Of a stretch of DNA of 64,000 bases, positions 1-10,707 are shown piece by piece; the first letter of the stretch is position 1; each line of letters begins with the position of its first letter. The DNA is from Merluccius polli (Eukaryota > Chordata > Actinopteri > Gadiformes > Merlucciidae). The stretch lies in contig JAOPHQ010005441.1 in NCBI GenBank assembly GCA_030340625.1, positions 107,323 to 171,322 on the forward strand. Reading direction: 5' to 3'. The notes below the pieces were generated by a model. It saw only the letters and a list, made by a program, of their open reading frames with translations. It was not told the DNA's origin and made no database searches. Both the position numbers and the translations under genes were made by a program.

Positions 1-1909
1 TTTATGAAGCCCTTTAAAAAATTAAAATATTCTCCATGTCCCCGACTCCTATTAATTAACTTTTGTTCTCTAATTTTTCTTTTCTATCTGCTCCTGCACT
101 CCTATTTCCCGCTCTTCCCAGTGAACTAGGCACACTAATAGCTTATGAATAATTCTGTTTCAGCTTAGACAGCAATTAGCCACAACGCTAGCGGCTATTC
201 TTCTTCTGCACGCGTGCGGCGGTGGCTTTAGAGTGGGCTGAGTTTGGGGTCCTCTGACTCCCGCCTGGCTCTATGATATCACAGCATCCAAGGCAACACC
301 AAAACAACAAAGAATAAAGGAAAAGGGTTAAACCCTAAATGGGAGGATCAGTTTCCCCTCTCCGTTGACGTCAGAAGCACCCTTGCTGTGTAATAAGTGG
401 TTGTAAATAATCTTGTGAGTAATTATTTCATATAATAGCAGGGGACAAACGGTGAAATCGCCCTCCCATTAAAAACTGTTCATTTGACAATGAATGTCCA
501 CAGTTTGGAGCAAAAAAAAGAAATCTAAAAACAGGAAGGCAAATTTAAAGCAATTGGTGGTTATTGGACACATGGAGAGATTGCTAATGGATTAATAATG
601 TAATGTGTTTCTGGTTTCACTTAAAAATTCTGGCTAGGGCTAATTAGCCATCGAAGCACACAGAACAGTTTTCGGAGGCTGCCAGTGCTAAAATGTCAGA
701 AAGCTAAGGAGCTGTCAGCAGGCCGGCCTAACACCAATAATTACAGTACAGATGGAACAATTCAAGGCACAAAACAGACTCTGGTTAGCAAGTCAAATAT
801 CATGGAAGCTCAGCAAATAATAAACAAAAGTCGTTATAATGTAGTCAGGTCTACTACACTGCTCTTATCACAATTACAGTCTTTAATGTGCCAACATCGC
901 CAAGCAATTACAATTTAGCTAGGCTAGGCAGGGAAATATCATTAAAACAAGATGGTAGAGATTGAATGAGGGGTGTGAAAAGGCCATCTAGCCAGAAAAT
1001 AACCACTCAAATAAAATGTTAACTAATATAATATGTATTGTCGGTAAAGTGGACCTATGAATACAGCAGTAACATTTTTAAACATCCCTTTAAGGACAAT
1101 GCTGTCTGTCTTGTGTTGTAAAATAAAGAGTGCTAGCTAAGGTATGAGTGACTAATGGAAACATACGTGAACAACGAGTCATCCTTGACATTCATGGAAT
1201 TGACACCAATCTACAGGTTGTCTCTCAAGTCGAGTACACTGCTAGCTTCTGTGCGTTTCCAGCATTCGGGTGATATCCACTTGTACTTCTACCTAAATGT
1301 TTCTACACCAACGCTCGCACGTGCAGGAGAACTCGCTAACAGATAGATGTTGTCAAACTCACAGCGAGCATGTGCTAAACATCTTAGCAGGGGGAAAGCT
1401 ACGGGCGAGGTCTAGCAAAACACGAGTGGAAGTGTATTTCCGTTACAGTGCAGTTTGGACTGAGATAAGGAGAGGAGAGAGAACAGACCAAAACACAAAT
1501 ACAATATCCGAAACATCTGCGGGAGGCCACCGTCGCGAAATAGGCTACATGTAAGGAAGGAGGAATCGTTTGGTGGAAAGGACAGCTGGGAAAATGGAAA
1601 ACTCAACTGGAAGTCCCTAGTGGGCACCGCAGGCTAGCGTAGCGCTGTGTATACTGTAGTGTGGGTTTTATGTGGGCACTGTGGGCTAGCCTAGCGCTAC
1701 TACTGTAGTATGGGAATTATGTGCGCAATATGGGCTAGCTAGCATAGTGCTGTATACTGTATGGGAGTGATGTACAGACTATTGGCGAGTGTAGTGTGGG
1801 GATTATGTGAGCAAGGTGGGTTAGCGTAGCACTGGATACTGTATACATTGAGTTTTGTTAGTACCATGGTAACTACCGTAGTAGCGGAATGATGTAAAAA
1901 GGTACTCAC
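1..1909 (-). other. igsf21: igsf21 intron 4 (partial, donor-proximal end)
   Basis: Intron sequence downstream (in gene direction) of exon 4. The donor is GTGAGT, read on the minus strand just below position 1910. No further igsf21 exon is visible here, so the large exon 5 expected next lies before position 1. Most of the stretch is AT-rich unique sequence. A degenerate minisatellite at 1622-1845 is listed separately. Confidence 0.8.
1622..1845. repeat. degenerate ~50-bp minisatellite
   Basis: The motif GGCTAGCNTAGCGCTG followed by TACTGTA and a TGTGGG/TATGGG...TTATGTG segment recurs at about 1632, 1684, 1733 and 1819, with a very degenerate unit in the last interval. Spacing is 52, 49 and about 86 bases, giving roughly 4 to 5 units of about 50 bp. 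It lies about 65 bases inside intron 4 from the exon 4 donor. I do not recognise it as a known mobile element. Confidence 0.7.
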
Positions 1910-2028
1910 ACATAACGGTAAGAAAAACGTTCCCCGATGCCAGCACCACCTTCTCCCTGGTGGCCCGGTCATAGATGCCCACATGGCATTCATACGGCCC
2001 GTTGTCCGAGATGCGCACCTCTGGGAGC
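1910..2028 (-). CDS. igsf21: igsf21 exon 4 (end of first Ig-like domain)
   Basis: Internal exon of immunoglobulin superfamily member 21, read from 2028 down to 1910. After one base completing an Arg codon it encodes 39 residues beginning LPEVRISDNGPYECHVG and ending GNVFLTVM. It contains the D-x-G-x-Y-x-C signature of an Ig F strand (DNGPYEC); this Cys should pair with the Cys in exon 2. The acceptor is TTTCCACAG and the donor is GTGAGT after ATG-T, so the exon is 119 bases, entering in phase 2 and leaving in phase 1. The sequence agrees closely with vertebrate IGSF21 as I remember it. IGSF21 is a brain-enriched cell-surface Ig protein reported to bind neurexin-2 alpha and promote inhibitory presynapses. 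Fish may carry two copies (a and b); I cannot tell which this is. Confidence 0.93.
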
Positions 2029-2552
2029 CTGTGGAAACACAAAACAAGATGGCCGTTAACTCAAACTGTTTTAGAGGTTTAGAGGAATGGACATTACATG
2101 CACTTACAGTATGTGCATAAATAGGACGGTATGTGGATATACAGTAATTGCTCATATAGCAGTTACATTAGCTATGTTTTATTTTTTTCCTGAAAAACAG
2201 GCCCTTAACAAGGAAACTGCATGGCAGACATTTGCATTTGTTTAAGCGCTCGTTTCCTGTAAAAGCAGTGTTGAGGGTTCAGCAGCTTGTGCTGCAGCCT
2301 GGCAGCATGCGTTACATTCTGACTGACATCTCCTGGCAACTCGAGCTGAGCCGAGCTTACGGTCTTCATTTACAATTGGACAGGCGAGACGTGCACTGTG
2401 AGAAGACTACGCAAGCGTGCACTATGATTATCTGTTGGCTGTGGTGGTGAAGTGCACGTTGATCATTTCCTGCAGTGCCCTGAAATGGTGGTCCAGTCTG
2501 AGACTGACAGTAGGAACAGGCAGTGGAAAAAGACACAGGTAAAATGTCTGCT

Positions 2553-2690
2553 GGGGTAGGAGTGGCTTGGGTGTCCCTGCTGAAAGGTTATGAGTTTGAT
2601 TCCCGATGAGTTTGAGTCTGCAGTCTGCCTGTACGCGTCCTTGAGCAAGATGCCTACTCCCTACCAGCTCTGTATGGTAGTGTAATATTC
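2553..2690 (+). mobile_element. tRNA-derived SINE fragment
   Basis: It has a box-B-like stretch GAGTTTGATTCCCG followed by CTGCAGTCTGCCTGTACG, then CCTTGAGCAAGATGCCTACT and CCCTACCAGCTC. This order matches the other SINE copies in the window (15718, 41637, 62808). The 3' tail motif is missing, so this is a truncated or diverged copy. Confidence 0.6.
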
Positions 2691-3936
2691 ACACGCTAAT
2701 CACCGATTGGTCGAATTGAGTCACATGGTATGCGGCAGTGAGTAAAATAGTACTGCAGATGTGAGCATTGCTCTGTATCGTGTGCGGTACGAAGAAGGAG
2801 TCCTTGTGGATTCACAGTTTTGCTTTGTAGACTTAACCAGAGACGTGCTAACATGGCTTTTCATGTTTCATTTGGTTTCATCAGACACTTCACCGAGCGC
2901 ACGCCTGTCTCGTGCTCATTGGTCGCAGGGTGGGACCATGTGATGTAAGGTGCTAGCCAGGCCGAACACATGCAACTGATGTTTTGGTGAGCTGGAGAGC
3001 TGTTTGCGTTAAAACGCACCCCTGGATCTGCTAAACATTGGCGTTTGTTTGCTTGCGGCATGTTTTATGGATTGTGACCCTCACATAGAAGTGCACCCCT
3101 TTTCTGTTGGGATGGTAAATGGATAATTTTGGATGGTTATGCTTACTTTTTATGTTTAATTTAAATGTAATTCCAGTTAAACAACACAATCAAACACATT
3201 TCTTCCAAAAGTCTCTTAAATATAACACTATAATGAACCCATGGTTACATAATTTGCAAAAAAAAAACCAGGACACTGACATACATAACCAGTACTGTCC
3301 ACTTGTTGAAGTTATAGCTTTCCCCTAACCCTAACCCCACAATTGATAAGCACCATCCGCACCCAAAATATTTAGGACAGGGTGAGACATAGTAACATAA
3401 TACTTTTTCAAAGTAAAAAACATCCCTTTTGGCCACAACAGATGGTGAGAACAGCTACGGCCCTGTGGTAAAACATAATCTGTGATACCTTTGGTTTCAC
3501 CCCCGCAATATAAATCAGTCATTACAGCACAACCCGGTGTGACCCCCACAACAAGCCAACAAGCTGCTCTTCAATGGACCTTCTACAGCCAGGGGACAAA
3601 TGTGGCAGCAATCAGCACACAACCACCACAATACAACTATGTATATATATATATATACACACGCAAGCACACGCACACTTTTATTTTGATGGATAGAGAT
3701 GACGAGGAGAGAGCCAGGGAGACCTATCTGTATTCTGTGCCCAGCTAATGTGTCAACAACGATAATCAAAGTGAAACACCGGCGGCAGCGTTTAGCCCCA
3801 GTGATTCATTCCTGCAGAGCGGGAAGGATTGTCCCCCCACCCCCCGCCCGGGTGTCTTTCAGATGAGGACCTCTGTTGGTGGTGGTGGGGAGCACCAGCC
3901 CAGGCTTTTAATGAGTATAGGCGGCAGTGTGTGTCT

Positions 3937-3971
<35 letters not shown>
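3937..3971. repeat. poly(G) tract, 35 bases
   Basis: Thirty-five consecutive G, followed directly by a GA/GT-rich segment to about 4020. It is one of the three longest homopolymers in the window. Confidence 0.95.
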
Positions 3972-3972
<1 letters not shown>

Positions 3973-4109
3973 GAGGGAGAGAGAGTGTGTGTGCGTGTAT
4001 CTGTTTGTGTGTGTCTGTGTTTCCTGATACAGCAGAAGAGATCATTTGGAGAGGATTCAACTCTGCAATGCCAAGCCAACACTTTCTTCACTCCACTCCC
4101 AGTGTGTGT

Positions 4110-4111
<2 letters not shown>

Positions 4112-4188
<77 letters not shown>
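4112..4188. repeat. compound (GA)n(GT)n microsatellite
   Basis: About 15 GA units run directly into about 23 GT units. It is a compound dinucleotide repeat in intron 3. Confidence 0.95.
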
Positions 4189-4190
<2 letters not shown>

Positions 4191-4494
4191 ATGGAGAGAG
4201 AGATCTCTGCAATCATTTTGGAAGTGCTCCAGTAACCAAGCAAAGGGAGACCAAGACAGTGACCCACGAAATAAATCCATTTCCATGTCGTCTTTTTCCA
4301 TGACACAGTTTATCCTTTATCTACAATGTTTGTGTTGTGTTTGAGTTTCAGTTCATTCGGAGGGTCGACTCTGAAGCACATATCCGCCTTAATCGATGCA
4401 CAGGTTTCGGGTAGAGGAGGTACACTCACAATGAATTACGATCAAAAAGAAAAGGGAGTTTAGGTAGCTGGATGTTGGTTCTTCGCTATTCTCT

Positions 4495-4545
4495 GCCCTG
4501 ACAGCCGACTGCCAAGGCATCCTTGAGCAAGGTCGCTTTTGCGAG
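4495..4545 (+). mobile_element. possible SINE remnant
   Basis: The string GCCAAGGCATCCTTGAGCAAGG is shared with the central part of the tRNA-derived SINE copies. No box B or tail is clear, so this is only a short remnant if it is one. Confidence 0.35.
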
Positions 4546-4999
4546 CTATACTAGCTCGATAGTTCTTACTGGCTCACAAAGGAAATAAATAGTAAGGGGT
4601 TTTGGTGGCACCCTGCCTTTAAATTCAAGTTGTTTTTTTTTTGTGGGGGAAAAAGAAAAACGACAGTGTTAAAATATCCTCTGTGTGCTCAGCAAAATCC
4701 TCCCTGGATAAACAAAAGTTAATTAAGAAAATAAAATGTATATAGGGGAGAATGAATGCCTGCAGGTATTAGGAGAGGAGCGCCTCCGTCACACACTCCT
4801 CTAGGGATACACACGAAGCCCTGCAGAATCAACTGATGTGTATATATGTGTGTGTGTTGGTTACACTGTGGCAAATGCTGACATAGCCAGCTGCTTTGTT
4901 TTAACACAATAAAGCAGTGATGCCTTTACAGGTCCAGTCCCGAATGCTGCATTCACACATTCAAACCATGAGAGACAGAAATAAGACATGATTGTGTGT

Positions 5000-5001
<2 letters not shown>

Positions 5002-5040
<39 letters not shown>

Positions 5041-5068
5041 CGTGTGTTTGTGCGTGTGTGCGTGCGTA
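5002..5068. repeat. (GT)n microsatellite
   Basis: A GT dinucleotide array, with GTGC variants toward its right end. Confidence 0.9.
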
Positions 5069-6116
5069 CCCAAACAACAATCTGGAGATGTTTCAGTGGC
5101 TGTCTTTTCTCTCAGTCTGACAGCCAGCCTTATGCGTCAGGAGTAGGAACGGAGGAAAAGGTTATTCTGGTAACGCAGAGATGTCTGTTAAATATTGAAA
5201 TTGGAGGAATTAATTTTGCACCAGCCACTCTAATCTTTGATGCCGTGTGTTGCAGAGGTTGAGCTCTGCTGGGAGCGGGACTGGCAAAGAGCGGGAGAGT
5301 GTAGCTTTTAGAGGACATGGTGTTTCAGCACTGCTAAATAGTACTGGCAATTACAGCTCAAATGCAAACACTTTGCTCCATTTACCGCAAATGGGTAAGA
5401 TAACGTTAACCGCTTCAATTATATGATAATCGCTCAATGAGAGAAACAAAATCTTACGGTGAAGTCTATAATTAATATCACATATTGCCAATATCTTAGC
5501 GGGAAGTGTACCCGTGAAGCAAATGGAGTGATTGTGAATACGATTATGTCACATTACAGTTCCTTTAAGGACGATTTAGAGAGATTAGCATTTGATTACC
5601 TTTAAACTCTTAAAAGAACAAGGCTGGCATCATTTCCCTGATGCATTTTTTCTATTACAACATCCCTCTCGTGGTTTGACCAAAAGCGATGAAACTGCTT
5701 TTTTTCTTGAACTTTTAACGAACATTTAAACAACTCTCGTTCATTGCATCGGTCGGGAGAAAATCCAACTTTTACGGTCCACTCCACCACCACCGCGACT
5801 TTTCCTTAAAAACATCTGTGCTGAGCTACCATGAGGGCAGAGCGGAGGGTAAGGAAGGCACAGCCCAGTGTTCACAGGGGCTTGTTCTCTTCCTCTGGCC
5901 GGCTGTCTCCTTGCCCTTCCCATGGCCCATGAGGACACATTATGATTCGGACCCTGCAGCATTTTCTGATACTTCACCGGATTTTTACAGTACATCACAG
6001 AGCGGAGGCACTTTGCGGCACATAGGAGATATATTACTGTGAGAAACATCACTACCAAGGCCCCTCTCAACTGTTATGTCCTTATGTGAGCAAACTCTAG
6101 TTTGGACTTGAATCCC

Positions 6117-6140
6117 CATTCTGCTTGGACAAGCAGAATG
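6117..6140. other. short perfect inverted repeat
   Basis: CATTCTGCTTG and CAAGCAGAATG are exact complements separated by two bases, giving an 11-bp palindromic hairpin. Function is unknown. Confidence 0.6.
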
Positions 6141-6344
6141 TATATGCACACAGAAGCAGTCGAAAAACACAGCCAACAGTAATGACAGTAATAAAAACAC
6201 ACTTGTATCGGGTGGCACATCATATCTCCGCAGTAAAACAACCTGCATCATCATCTTTCTACACCGCTTCAGAGAGAACCCAAACTCTGATATTGGCTGA
6301 CAGAGCTTGTGTTGCTTTTCCACAACACACACTTGAAAAAAAAC

Positions 6345-6460
6345 GTGGTTCTGTCTGGGTCAACTGGCAGAACCGGGTACTATCACTGCCAGGGCCGGGG
6401 GTTCGATTGCCACATGCCAAGAAGTTATGCACTGCGTGATCTCATACGGTGCTGTGGATA
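6345..6460 (+). mobile_element. possible tRNA-like SINE, second type
   Basis: GGGGGTTCGATTGCC at about 6398 resembles a Pol III box B (GGTTCRANNCC). A GGGTCAACTGGCAGAA stretch about 40 bases upstream could be a decayed box A. The tail differs from the main SINE family here. Weak call. Confidence 0.25.
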
Positions 6461-8579
6461 CGGTGCAATCGTTTGTCCGCTTAAAAAAAGGGTTAAAAAA
6501 TAAACGACCCAACAACATGCTCATGGAAACTGGGCAGCGGGTTACGGATCGATAGGCGATGCGCCCCCCCCTGGAGAAGGGGCAGAACTTCACGCGACGG
6601 CCAGGAAATCGATCCTCCCAGGAGGGGCTTTGTAGCCGAGGACATCTCCAACTTTCTACATCCAAAACAGCTACTTTTCTCTTTCAGTCAATGGAGCAAC
6701 TTATGTAGAGGACTGGGGGGTAGGAGTTCACTCTCACACACACACAAACACACACACGCACAATAAGACACTCAGCTGGGCACTCGCAACTAATCCATTA
6801 GTCCCCGAGGCGAAATCAGCAACTAGCTCGGCATCCGTCTGAAATGGTGCTTCGACTTCGATCTCCTCTCTATGGCCTCAGATGTGAGCGGTGTTAAGGC
6901 TCTGCCGACTAAAGGGCTATAGCTATAGCTACTGCAAGCACAAAGTGTTTGGACGAGAGGCAACATCAGATGGTTTAAAAGCCAAGAGACGTGTAATCAC
7001 GTATAAATCCTTGGGGAACGAGCCTGAGACCAAATAATGCGGATAATACTACTAGGAATCCTTGCGTGTTTATGGAGGGATTGCTGTTGTTTTCCAGGCT
7101 GGCCTGTTAGATTAGAGTATAAGTGCTGATGCGGGCCGTTTCCATGGGCCACAAAGATGTGGTGCTGTTGTGTGCAGCCCTGAATAAATACTGTATTTGT
7201 GGTTGTTAATTCAGACAGAAAAAACAGGGGGGAGGATGAGGCAGGTTGAGAATATAACACAAGGCTAGGAAGCATCATTAGAGGATGTTCTTTTCTTTGC
7301 ATCTCCACACATTTTTAAAAGCCTAATTTTAATCCCGACTCTACAGGTAACATTGGTTTCATAAACATTGCTGGCCAATTCAAAATGACCAACAATAAAC
7401 TTTTAAGGGGACTTTTACAAGGCCGTTAATTTCAGCTCCATTACATGTCGTTCCACCCACTCTTGGGTCATCTGCATTTGCTGCATCGGTTGCAGCGGTT
7501 TCTGTTTAACATGAAAAAATATTAATTGAATGAAAGGGAGAGTTGCGTAAGGTAGACCGCTACTTCATGAAATTCACTCCACCTAAAACATTTAGGAGAC
7601 GATAAAAGGGAATTATTAATCCGCCTGGGACAATGGGGAACTTGATTGAGTAATTACCAGGCAACGTGGTCCAATTCCAACCGACCGCCATAATAGCGCG
7701 GCTTGTCCGTCAGATTTTGGCGGCAGTATTGAGAAGTGCTTTACCACTAACATTGGATTCCATTAAATATTAACGGTGGTGAAATAAATGTTTCAGCACC
7801 TTTAGCCACCCATCCTCCCACACCCTCCGTGATGGAGACGAGTCATGGGGGCAATTTGGACGGCAGCGCAAGCTAATGGATTACGTGGTGTGCGGTGGTA
7901 ACTTATTTCCGGTGGGGGGGGCATAAGGCTCGGAGCAGCTACGTTCCTTCAAAGCTTGAGTGCCTGATTTTGCCATTTGTCTTGAGCTTAACCTGTCACC
8001 TAGCATAATGCTGCGTCAAGTGGGACTCCTGTTAAAGACAGTAGCATAGCCGTTAGCATGATGATGGAGAGTTTCTCCCTCCCGACGGAGAGGGAAGCTA
8101 TGGGTGGGCCTATCGGGTGGAGAAGCTATGGCTCTCCGGTTAGCGGCCGCAGGCTAAGCGTAGCATTGAGAGGTTTCTCACGTACACAGCTCTATGACGA
8201 GATCTTCCTCGCTTGAGTGCTTGTGTGTGTGTGTGTAGGGGCTTTTTTGTTGCGGACCAAGAGTGCGCAAAAAGGCGCGATAGTTGCCACCAATGTACAC
8301 ATATGGAGAGTCAGTTTAATCTGTATTTTATACAGTTTATGTGCCCACACCAGAGCGCCACTGGACACTTTTTTGACCTGCTTTTTACTGTCTTAGAGCT
8401 AGCGGGATGCACTTTATACAGCGGGGACTGTTGAGTACTTAAAACAAAAAAAACCCAACAATTTCAAACTACATAACCTGCTATTCAAGACGTGCTATTC
8501 TTTTAAAACACCACCTCTGTAGTGCTAAGCTGCTGTACATTTCCCGTTCAGTTTTGATTATTGTAAAACTTGTCGCACC

Positions 8580-8757
8580 TCACATCCCTCTTGTTTGTGT
8601 TTTCCCTTGTGTGTGTGTGTGTGTATGTGTGTGTGTGTGTGTGTGTGTGCATTCTATGCATGGGCATTTCACGTCACTCTTGTTCGTGTTTTCCCTTGTG
8701 TGTGTGTGCACATGTACACAGGAGCAACACTCCACAGGGATGGTGGAAATGCCTGGA
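8580..8757. repeat. ~89-bp tandem duplication containing (GT)n
   Basis: CTCTTGTTTGTGTTTTCCCT followed by a GT run at about 8588 recurs as CTCTTGTTCGTGTTTTCCCT plus a GT run at about 8677. The first copy contains a longer GT array (8607-8650). It looks like a local duplication that then diverged in repeat number. Confidence 0.7.
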
Positions 8758-8789
8758 CTCATCTCCTTCACAAGCAGGAAGCAACACAA

Positions 8790-8930
8790 GACGAGAGAGA
8801 GACAGAGACAGACAGATGTATAGACGGAGAGAGAGAGAGGCGAGAGCGGGAAACGAGGGGGGTAAAAGCCAGGGTTTGGATGGGAGTGGAGGAGAGGAAT
8901 CAAAGGGAGAGCAGGGCGCGGGGTGGGAGA
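8790..8930. repeat. GA/purine-rich stretch
   Basis: A GAGAGACAGAGACAGACAG-type degenerate purine tract followed by G/A-rich sequence. No coding signal is seen. Confidence 0.6.
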
Positions 8931-9099
8931 AGATGAAAGGCGCTGATGAAAGAGGAATGATTTACAAAGGAGGCAAAGTGCGATGCATTCCATTTTCTTA
9001 AGTGAAGTCATAGGTGTGACGCCGCATTGTGTGCGTTGGTTTGGTGCCGCTAAACGCAGAGGCAGTGGAGGATATGCAAGCTATGGAGGCAGTGGAGGC

Positions 9100-9120
9100 G
9101 GGGGGGGGGGGGGGGGGGGG
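9100..9120. repeat. poly(G) tract, 21 bases
   Basis: Twenty-one consecutive G inside a G-rich flank (about 9070-9150). Confidence 0.9.
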
Positions 9121-9249
9121 CGGTGGGGAGTCGGCGGGGAGTGGGGAGCAGGAAGCCAGCCGAACCGAAACAGCTGCTAGATGTGTTGCCTGGAGACGTG
9201 GGGTGAAGGAAGACGGTCCCTGGGACACCTCAAACATGTTATCTACCTG

Positions 9250-9573
9250 CAGTCTCTCTCTCTCTATCTCTCTCTCTCTCTCTCTTTCTCTCTCCCCCCT
9301 CCACCATCTCTCTCTTGTATTCACTCAGTGCATCTCCCCATAATCAATTATTTCTCGTGTTTTAATATACCACCTATACGGTTTCCGTTCTCTCACTCTC
9401 TCTTTCTGGTTGTATCTCTCACTCTTCTCATTCTCGCTCCCCTCATCGCTCTCTTTCATTCATTCATTCACTCCACCTCCCATTCCCTCTTCCATCAATT
9501 ATTTCTCAATTGTATTTATTACCTCCTCTCTCCCCTTCTGTCTCCTCTTCTCCTCTTTCTCTCTCTCTCTCTC

Positions 9574-9604
<31 letters not shown>
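9250..9604. repeat. pyrimidine-rich tract ending in poly(C)30
   Basis: A (CT)n array at about 9252-9300 is followed by degenerate C/T-rich sequence and ends in 30 consecutive C (9575-9604). One strand is almost purely pyrimidine over much of the 350 bases. Confidence 0.85.
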
Positions 9605-9605
<1 letters not shown>

Positions 9606-9885
9606 AGTCTACACAGTGTTCACAGCGGGTCTTCAGAGTTCCTGGAGGTTGAGGTCAGTGGGGTGCTATTAATTAAGCTATTGTGATTTGATTCACTACT
9701 AGTCGTGGGAATGATCATTTTTTCACTGAAAAAGCTAATACAATCATGATGTGACATTTGTGGGGTCTGTACCAGTTTTCTTACATCTGGAGAGAAAAAA
9801 TATGTAGGCCACAGCATCTCTGCAGCACTAGCAGTACTTCATTTATAATGGCGTTATAAATTTACATTTACACATTTTACCCTTA

Positions 9886-9971
9886 TCAAAAAATTGCAGC
9901 TCCTGCAATTTGGATATTGCACTTGGCCATACTGCGATTTAGATAATATTTTGATTAATTGTTCAGCCCTA
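9886..9971. mobile_element. hAT-type MITE fragment (one end)
   Basis: The segment ends TTGATTAATTGTTCAGCCCTA. Read in reverse it starts TAGGGCTGAAC...ATTAATC, the terminal pattern of a very common fish hAT-like MITE group and similar to the complete element at 41051-41172. The other terminus is not visible, so it is truncated at the left. Confidence 0.5.
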
Positions 9972-9990
9972 GTACGCGCATCCACATAGA

Positions 9991-10009
9991 GGGGGGGGGG
10001 GGGGGGGGG
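9991..10009. repeat. poly(G) tract, 19 bases
   Basis: Nineteen consecutive G, about 270 bases from exon 3. Confidence 0.9.
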
Positions 10010-10282
10010 TACATTGGGGGCACACCTGGCCCAGATGTTTGGCTTGGGACATACAAACTGAGGTCTGAAGGCCATGCCCTGGCCTATTATACACAAGCAT
10101 CTCAACTGTAAGAGACAAATACCCTTAACTATAACAAATAAGTTACATTCGACACTGTAGGAGTGCATGGATTATGTTATGTAAACAGTGCACTACAAGA
10201 CACAGTGTTACTTTGATAATGAATGAGTTAAGCGAGGGTGGGGGTTTTGATGAATGAGATGTTAATCGGTTGTGAAGCTTAC

Positions 10283-10404
10283 CGGACTGTTGACTGGTAC
10301 ACAAGGTCCTCGCGTCTGCGGTAGTCCTCCATGTGGGAGTAATTGGTATTAAACATCGCATCGTAGGTGAAAATCTTCTGCTTGATCGTGCCGCCGTCTG
10401 TAAC
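10283..10404 (-). CDS. igsf21: igsf21 exon 3 (middle of first Ig-like domain)
   Basis: Internal exon read from 10404 down to 10283. It encodes VTDGGTIKQKIFTYDAMF, then NTNYSHMEDYRRREDLVYQS and TV plus two bases of an Arg codon finished in exon 4. It is 122 bases, entering in phase 0 and leaving in phase 2. The donor is GTAAGC. The acceptor is CTGACAG, directly preceded by 38 C. It covers the C' to E strand part of the Ig fold and has one N-glycosylation sequon (NYS). The frame joins seamlessly to exon 2 (WYR) and exon 4 (R-LPEVR), and the residues match vertebrate IGSF21 as I recall it. The + strand frames across this region are shadows. Confidence 0.94.
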
Positions 10405-10410
10405 CTGTCA

Positions 10411-10448
<38 letters not shown>
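10405..10448 (-). promoter_or_regulatory. igsf21: 3' splice site of exon 3 with poly(C)38 pyrimidine tract
   Basis: On the minus strand 38 consecutive C (10448-10411) are followed by TGACAG and then exon 3. The homopolymer therefore occupies the position of the polypyrimidine tract recognised by U2AF. C-only tracts are usually weaker than U-rich ones and can bind poly(C)-binding proteins; that is family knowledge, not seen here. Length variation here could affect inclusion of exon 3. Confidence 0.8.
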
Positions 10449-10449
<1 letters not shown>

Positions 10450-10707
10450 AGGAGGGGAAACAAACGGCATTAGTAAAACGTTTTCACTAATGATGGATGG
10501 CACCAGCATACCACCATCTCTACCACCACCTTTTTCCCTTACGATGCATTACCGCATTACCGTTTATACTCCGACAACCAGTCCAAAATGATAAAAAATG
10601 CATGCATGATGTAAAAGTTAAGTGCCTTATTATGCATATCCAAAATTAGAGTAGGAAGAAAATTCATAAATATTAGAAATGTTTGTTCAGAAAAACGTTG
10701 TTTTGCT

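Larger units (their letters stand above)
2029..10282 (-). other. igsf21: igsf21 intron 3
   Basis: An 8.25-kb phase 2 intron between exon 3 (donor GTAAGC at 10282-10277) and exon 4 (acceptor at 2030-2029). It holds a SINE fragment, GT and GA microsatellites, poly(G/C) tracts, one hAT-type MITE end and a small duplication, all listed separately. Stretches 2700-3600, 5100-6100 and 6500-8200 show no gene. Part of 7430-7800 is repeat-free and could be a conserved element (see findings). Confidence 0.85.

Noticed and set aside
3323..3338. CCCTAACCCTAACCCC as an interstitial telomere
   Set aside because: Only about two and a half units, easily chance or an oligo-level coincidence.
8570..9011. Overlapping 140-codon frames on both strands
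   Set aside because: Driven by GT, GA and G-rich repeats; Cys-Val and Arg-Glu compositions are repeat translations.
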